This document shows, piece after piece, positions 6,534 to 9,053 of a stretch of DNA of 9,053 bases. The stretch lies in assembly GCA_964457455.1 (NCBI GenBank), contig CAYWJN010000095.1, forward strand, positions 1-9,053. Reading direction: 5' to 3'. The notes below the pieces were generated by a model. It was given only the letters and a program-made list of their open reading frames with translations. It was not told where the DNA came from and ran no database searches. The stretch's first letter is position 1. Every line of letters begins with the position of its first letter. This stretch comes from JABMPU01 sp964457455. Lineage in GTDB: Bacteria > Cloacimonadota > Cloacimonadia > Cloacimonadales > TCS61. The translations under genes were made by a program, and so were the position numbers.

Positions 6534-6935
6534 ATGAAATTACCAGACAAAATAGAATTGCCTTCAAAAGGCGAAGTTGTGTCTTTTTCCAACATTAAAA
6601 AAATCTGTGAGTTTTACGAGCTTCTACATCTCTGGGAAAAGATCGAGAAAGACCCACCACACATTCCATTCAAGAGCGACGGCTGCTCGTTATGGTTTAA
6701 TTCCTGGAAAAAGAGCAACCTGTTCCCGGCGTGTTTCCTGCACGATCTAAAATACTGGGCAGGATATCCGGAGGAAAATATTGAAAGATTAGTGGCAGAT
6801 GCAGAGTTAATGATCGACGTAGCTCGGATACTTGGCTCTACACAAATGGCAGAAACCATGTTTCATGGTGTTCGCGTTGGTGGTAAAGAAGTCTTTAAAC
6901 GTTCTTTTTCCTGGGGATTCGGACGAACAAAATAG
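6534..6935 (+). CDS. Small protein with phospholipase A2-like CxxHD motif
   Basis: The 133-residue protein has no signal peptide or membrane segment. It carries DGCS (49-52), then ACFLHDLKYWAG (66-77), in which Cys67, His70, Asp71 and Tyr74 recall the CCxxHDxCY active site of secreted phospholipases A2. VADAELMIDV (87-96), a MF-x-GVRVGG block (109-117) and WGFG (127-130) complete a pattern I have seen in small bacterial proteins of unknown role. Lipase activity is inferred from the motif only; the disulfide-forming second cysteine is absent. ATG 6534 is preceded by GAGG (6524-6527) at 6 nt; a GTG at 6531 is too close to that box. The gap of 14 nt to the amidotransferase gene suggests one transcript. 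GC content of this gene seems higher than that of its neighbour. Confidence 0.7.
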   Translation: MKLPDKIELPSKGEVVSFSNIKKICEFYELLHLWEKIEKDPPHIPFKSDGCSLWFNSWKKSNLFPACFLHDLKYWAGYPEENIERLVADAELMIDVARILGSTQMAETMFHGVRVGGKEVFKRSFSWGFGRTK

Positions 6936-7120
6936 TACTAAATACGCTGAACTAAACAAGAAAAATATTTGACAAATGAAGAATATGTTATTCTTTTCGG
7001 AAGCAGCTTCTATAAGAAGCTAATATCGAAGATTAGGACAATGAAAAGTAAATATCGCAATCCGGTAATATTCTTCTTAAATAAGCAGAATACGAAAATT
7101 TAAGCAGTTTAATATATGAT
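6936..7120. other. Gene-free stretch before the cassette array
   Basis: Only tiny frames of 15 and 20 codons occur. AGCTTC (7005-7010) and GAAGCT (7016-7021) form a 6-bp hairpin with loop TATAA, without a T-tract. CTAAATACGCTG at 6938-6949 recalls the 5' half of an attC site but has no partner at a usual distance. I see no gene. Confidence 0.45.
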
Positions 7121-7202
7121 GGAGCTGACGCAGAGGTCAGCTCCGTCGGGCTCAGCTCAGGTGCGTAAGTTTCACCTTCCACCTGAGCTGAGCCCGTTAG
7201 GC
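7121..7202 (+). mobile_element. Atypical attC-like site with two perfect hairpins
   Basis: GGAGCTGAC (7121-7129) pairs perfectly with GTCAGCTCC (7136-7144). Directly after, the 16-nt arm at 7148-7163 pairs perfectly with 7180-7195. The R' core GTTAGGC (7196-7202) fits GTTRRRY. L-box-like CAGGTG (7158-7163) and CACCTG (7180-7185) and equal 10-nt spacers match the layout of the two attC sites downstream, and CTGAGCT at 7184-7190 is shared with the second site. The R'' box is missing: CTCCGTC stands at 7141-7147 where RYYYAAC is expected, and the spacers pair fully, unlike normal attC sites. Confidence 0.5.
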
Positions 7203-8195
7203 AAAGTTTAACAAAGTTTGAGGAATGGATGAATAATTTTAAAGAAAATATAGACGAAACGATTTCTTATCTCAATAAGAACGAGGCAGTGAATTCGATT
7301 CATGTTGATCCTTATTGGCCCAAGTGGAACTCTCCTTGGTGGAGAATGTTGCTACTATACGAAGTCGGCAAAGCCGACCTTATTCCCAAAATCGCAATAG
7401 ATTCAATGATTGAGTCCATTAATAATCACTATTTGAAATTTTTCCCATTCTATGAGAGCGAAATTCCTATTGGTAAGGATCCATATCGTCACATCGTATG
7501 TCATTGCGCACTCGGCAGTGCATATCAATTTTTGAGATCGTGTTATGCTGATATAGATTCATTGATCACCTGGATAAGACCTTGGTTTGTTAAGTATCAA
7601 CTACCAGATGGTGGTTTGAACTGCGATGAGCAGGCATATACAAATTCGAAGAAGAGTTCAATCGTATCAAGCTTGCCAGCATTTGAGGCTATTTTGAACT
7701 GTGCGGGAAAAGGATTGTCAAAAGAAGAAGAGGAATTCTTAGATAGAGGTGCAAAGTATGTGATCAATCACCGTCTTGTCTATCGGACGAATAGTGAGAT
7801 TATGGATGCTAGCTTTCTTCGTTTACAGTTTCCCAGGTTCTATTCATACGATATTTTAAGAGGTCTGAACTTTTTAGCGAAATGGCGGAAAGTTCGAGAT
7901 AAAGACGATGCAGATGAAACCATTGAGTTTGGATTTAAGCTAATTAAGGGAAAGTTATCTAAGGGAAAACTAAAAGTCGAGCGTTCAAATTTTAAGAACG
8001 AGGACACATTACTGCTATCTAAATCTGGTGAGTGGATTTGGAGAAAAGCCATTACTTTTCCGCTTCTGGATGATGTTAGTAGTATTGGAAAAGATTCTGA
8101 TTTTTTGAGTGATATATTTGCGCGGATTAAATAATGGTTATGTCTAACAAGTCACTGCAACGGACACCGACAAGCGGCACCGCTGAGCTCGAACG
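7197..8195 (+). mobile_element. Integron gene cassette 1 (toroid-like protein)
   Basis: Bounds follow from the usual cut between G and TT of the R' cores at 7196 and 8195. The cassette of about 1 kb holds one plus-strand gene and ends in an attC site, the standard cassette layout. The left bound rests on the atypical site. Confidence 0.6.
7229..8134 (+). CDS. Conserved protein of probable alpha/alpha-toroid (prenyltransferase-like) fold
   Basis: The 301-residue protein is helical, with repeating aromatic-rich segments. WNSPWWRMLLLYEVG (33-47), PYRHIVCHCALG (85-96), WIRPWFVKYQLPDGGLNCDE (115-134), KSSIVSSLP (142-150), EEEEFLDRGAKY (166-177) and FPRFYSYDILRGLNFL (201-216) look like conserved blocks. 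The QLPDGG motif recalls the QW/PDGG-type turns of terpene-cyclase and prenyltransferase toroids. No full catalytic motif (such as DCTAE or DxDD) is present, so function is unknown. There is no signal peptide. ATG 7229 has GAGG (7220-7223) 5 nt before it. The gene lies alone in its cassette, 27 nt after the R' core, without a promoter of its own that I can see. Confidence 0.8.
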   Translation: MNNFKENIDETISYLNKNEAVNSIHVDPYWPKWNSPWWRMLLLYEVGKADLIPKIAIDSMIESINNHYLKFFPFYESEIPIGKDPYRHIVCHCALGSAYQFLRSCYADIDSLITWIRPWFVKYQLPDGGLNCDEQAYTNSKKSSIVSSLPAFEAILNCAGKGLSKEEEEFLDRGAKYVINHRLVYRTNSEIMDASFLRLQFPRFYSYDILRGLNFLAKWRKVRDKDDADETIEFGFKLIKGKLSKGKLKVERSNFKNEDTLLLSKSGEWIWRKAITFPLLDDVSSIGKDSDFLSDIFARIK

Positions 8196-8201
8196 TTAAC
8201 C
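8142..8201 (+). mobile_element. Integron attC recombination site, 60 bp
   Basis: R'' is GTCTAAC (8142-8148, fits RYYYAAC), followed by a 9-nt spacer, L'' CAACGG (8158-8163), a short centre with CCG/CGG arms, L' CCGCTG (8180-8185), a second 9-nt spacer and R' GTTAACC (8195-8201). L boxes pair except for one A-C mismatch; the R boxes pair over TAAC/GTTA. R' departs from GTTRRRY at one position. It starts 8 nt after the stop of the preceding gene. Confidence 0.8.
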
Positions 8202-8870
8202 AACAGGAGTCGGTATGGTTTCCATACAGAGAGGATTATCACCAGAATTAGTAAGTTCAGCGGCTGATTTGTTTTTAACTGCTCTTGGGGAAAAATTCGT
8301 GCCGATTCTTGGCAATGAAGCCAAGGCGACTGCTTTTGTAGAATCAAGCATCGTCTCTACCAGTTGCCTATCGGCGGTGGAAGATGGCAAATTACTCGGA
8401 GTTTTAGCAATACAGACAAATAAACAGAGTTTCTTAAACCCGGACTTCAAAGACTTGAGAGCTCATTACGGCATTATTGGTGGCATCATCAGGGCTGCCG
8501 GGTTAACTCTACTTCAGCACAAACCAAAACCGAAAGAGCTTTATATTGAGGGAATTGCAGTAGCGGATTTTGCTCGAGGAAAAGGCGTAGGGACAAAGCT
8601 TTTTGACAAATTAATGATATTAGCTAAATCTCAAGATTTTGAGAGGGTAACGCTCCAAGTCATAGATACAAACCCTCGAGCGTTAAAGCTTTATGAACGT
8701 CTCGGTTTCACAATTGAAAAACGTTCAAAAGTTTGGCCTGTAAACAGAATTGTCGGGTGGCATTTTAGTGAATCGATCTTTATGGGACGAGTTATTAGCT
8801 AACAAAACGCTGCACTTGACTCCGAGATCCGCTGCGGTAGTGTTCTTGACGACGCAAGTGAACTTTATCG
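8196..8870 (+). mobile_element. Integron gene cassette 2 (GNAT)
   Basis: This 675-bp unit runs from the R' cut of the second attC site to that of the third. It carries one gene with its own ribosome site 4 nt after the R' core. Size and layout are typical of mobile cassettes. Confidence 0.78.
8215..8802 (+). CDS. GNAT family N-acetyltransferase
   Basis: The 195-residue protein is a GCN5-related acetyltransferase, transferring acetyl from acetyl-CoA to an amine of unknown substrate. The core is at residues 108-170: ELYIEGIAVADFARGKGVG with the acetyl-CoA pyrophosphate loop RGKGVG (121-126), then TLQVIDTNPRALKLYERLGF (146-165), the classic N-x-x-A-x-x-L-Y-x-x-x-G-F block. The N-terminal 100 residues are less typical, with a Gly/Ile-rich helix (86-100). 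Length is somewhat above the usual 150-180. ATG 8215 follows AGGAG (8205-8209) at 5 nt. The stop codon TAA (8800-8802) lies inside the R'' box of the next attC site. Acetyltransferases are frequent cassette cargo; resistance, toxin or metabolic roles cannot be told apart here. Confidence 0.92.
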   Translation: MVSIQRGLSPELVSSAADLFLTALGEKFVPILGNEAKATAFVESSIVSTSCLSAVEDGKLLGVLAIQTNKQSFLNPDFKDLRAHYGIIGGIIRAAGLTLLQHKPKPKELYIEGIAVADFARGKGVGTKLFDKLMILAKSQDFERVTLQVIDTNPRALKLYERLGFTIEKRSKVWPVNRIVGWHFSESIFMGRVIS

Positions 8871-8876
8871 TTAGGT
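8797..8876 (+). mobile_element. Integron attC recombination site, 80 bp
   Basis: R'' AGCTAAC (8797-8803), 9-nt spacer, L'' CACTTG (8813-8818), L' CAAGTG (8855-8860), 9-nt spacer and R' GTTAGGT (8870-8876, fits GTTRRRY). CTAAC/GTTAG and CACTTG/CAAGTG pair perfectly. The word AACAAAACGCTGCAC is very like the left half of many known attC sites. The 36-nt centre (8819-8854) contains CCGC-T-GCGG. Confidence 0.88.
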
Positions 8877-8923
8877 GGCGTACGAAACGTGTAAAATGTA
8901 AGTAAAGGAAAATTGGAGGTACT

Positions 8924-9053
8924 ATGAAAGGAGTATTACATCATATTGAGATTTATGTGAAAGACTTAAATAAAAGTAAAGAATTTTGGGGATGGATATT
9001 AGCCGAGTTAGGATATAAAGAATATCAAAATCGGGAACAAGGTGTAAGTTATA
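8924..9053 (+). CDS. VOC (glyoxalase/bleomycin resistance fold) protein, 5' end only
   Basis: The first 43 codons are in the window and the frame is open at the right edge. The start MKGVLHHIEIYVKDLNKSKE followed by FWGWILAELGY is the usual first beta-alpha unit of the vicinal oxygen chelate superfamily; His7 in HHIEI would be the first metal ligand. Family members include glyoxalases, extradiol dioxygenases and fosfomycin or bleomycin resistance proteins; the part seen does not decide. A GGAGG box (8915-8919) lies 4 nt before ATG 8924. The gene starts 47 nt after the R' core of the attC site and is the first gene of a third cassette, whose own attC should lie off the window. Confidence 0.85.
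   Translation, partial: MKGVLHHIEIYVKDLNKSKEFWGWILAELGYKEYQNREQGVSY

Noticed and set aside
6938..6949. CTAAATACGCTG as the 5' half of an attC site for the PLA2-like gene
   Set aside because: The nearest R' core is about 250 nt away, beyond usual attC length, and no matching L box is found at the right spacing.
6969..6997. TTGACA as a promoter -35 before the cassette array
   Set aside because: No acceptable -10 follows at 15-19 nt.
7840..8450. Minus-strand frames over the cassette genes and attC site
   Set aside because: They overlap two well-supported plus-strand genes and an attC site, and resemble no family I recognise.

Overview
The window is AT-rich bacterial DNA in two different blocks. 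Positions 1-5500 hold three minus-strand genes that look like ordinary chromosome. Two DNA base-damage repair genes stand there: an AlkD-type alkylpurine glycosylase and, downstream on the same strand, a large fusion of an endonuclease Q-like PHP nuclease to a UvrD/PcrA helicase, cut by the left edge. Upstream of them is an AAA_14/DUF4143 ATPase. No gene is diagnostic for a phylum. Low GC, Shine-Dalgarno leaders of AAGGAG/GAGG type and gaps full of 9-10 bp periodic repeats fit an uncultured bacterium, perhaps of the FCB/Cloacimonadota kind; this is a guess.

The gaps of the left block are rich in structure. Two 33-bp imperfect palindromes, 76% identical to each other, lie at 5516-5548 and 4203-4235, each 16 nt from a start codon. 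The first serves the intact ATPase gene. The second precedes a 12-codon fragment that resembles the ATPase N-terminus and then stops, just before alkD. This looks like the remains of a second ATPase copy. Degenerate 9-10 bp tandem units occur at 3162-3190, 3293-3320 and 4249-4276, and a 9-bp tandem repeat sits in frame inside the nuclease-helicase gene (2895-2939).

From about 5550 the genes point right. A gap with a small hairpin and a TATAAT-bearing palindrome leads to a pair of close genes: a stand-alone class I glutamine amidotransferase and a small protein with a phospholipase A2-like CxxHD motif.

From about 7120 to the right edge is an integron gene-cassette array. Two good attC sites (8142-8201 and 8797-8876) share the same architecture: R boxes CTAAC/GTTA(G), 9-nt spacers and 6-nt L boxes. 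A third, atypical attC-like site lies at 7121-7202. Between them sit single plus-strand genes: a conserved protein of probable alpha/alpha-toroid (prenyltransferase-like) fold, a GNAT acetyltransferase, and the start of a VOC (glyoxalase/bleomycin-resistance fold) protein. No integrase is visible, so within this window the array is a cluster of attC sites lacking an integrase; one could lie beyond the right edge or elsewhere in the genome.
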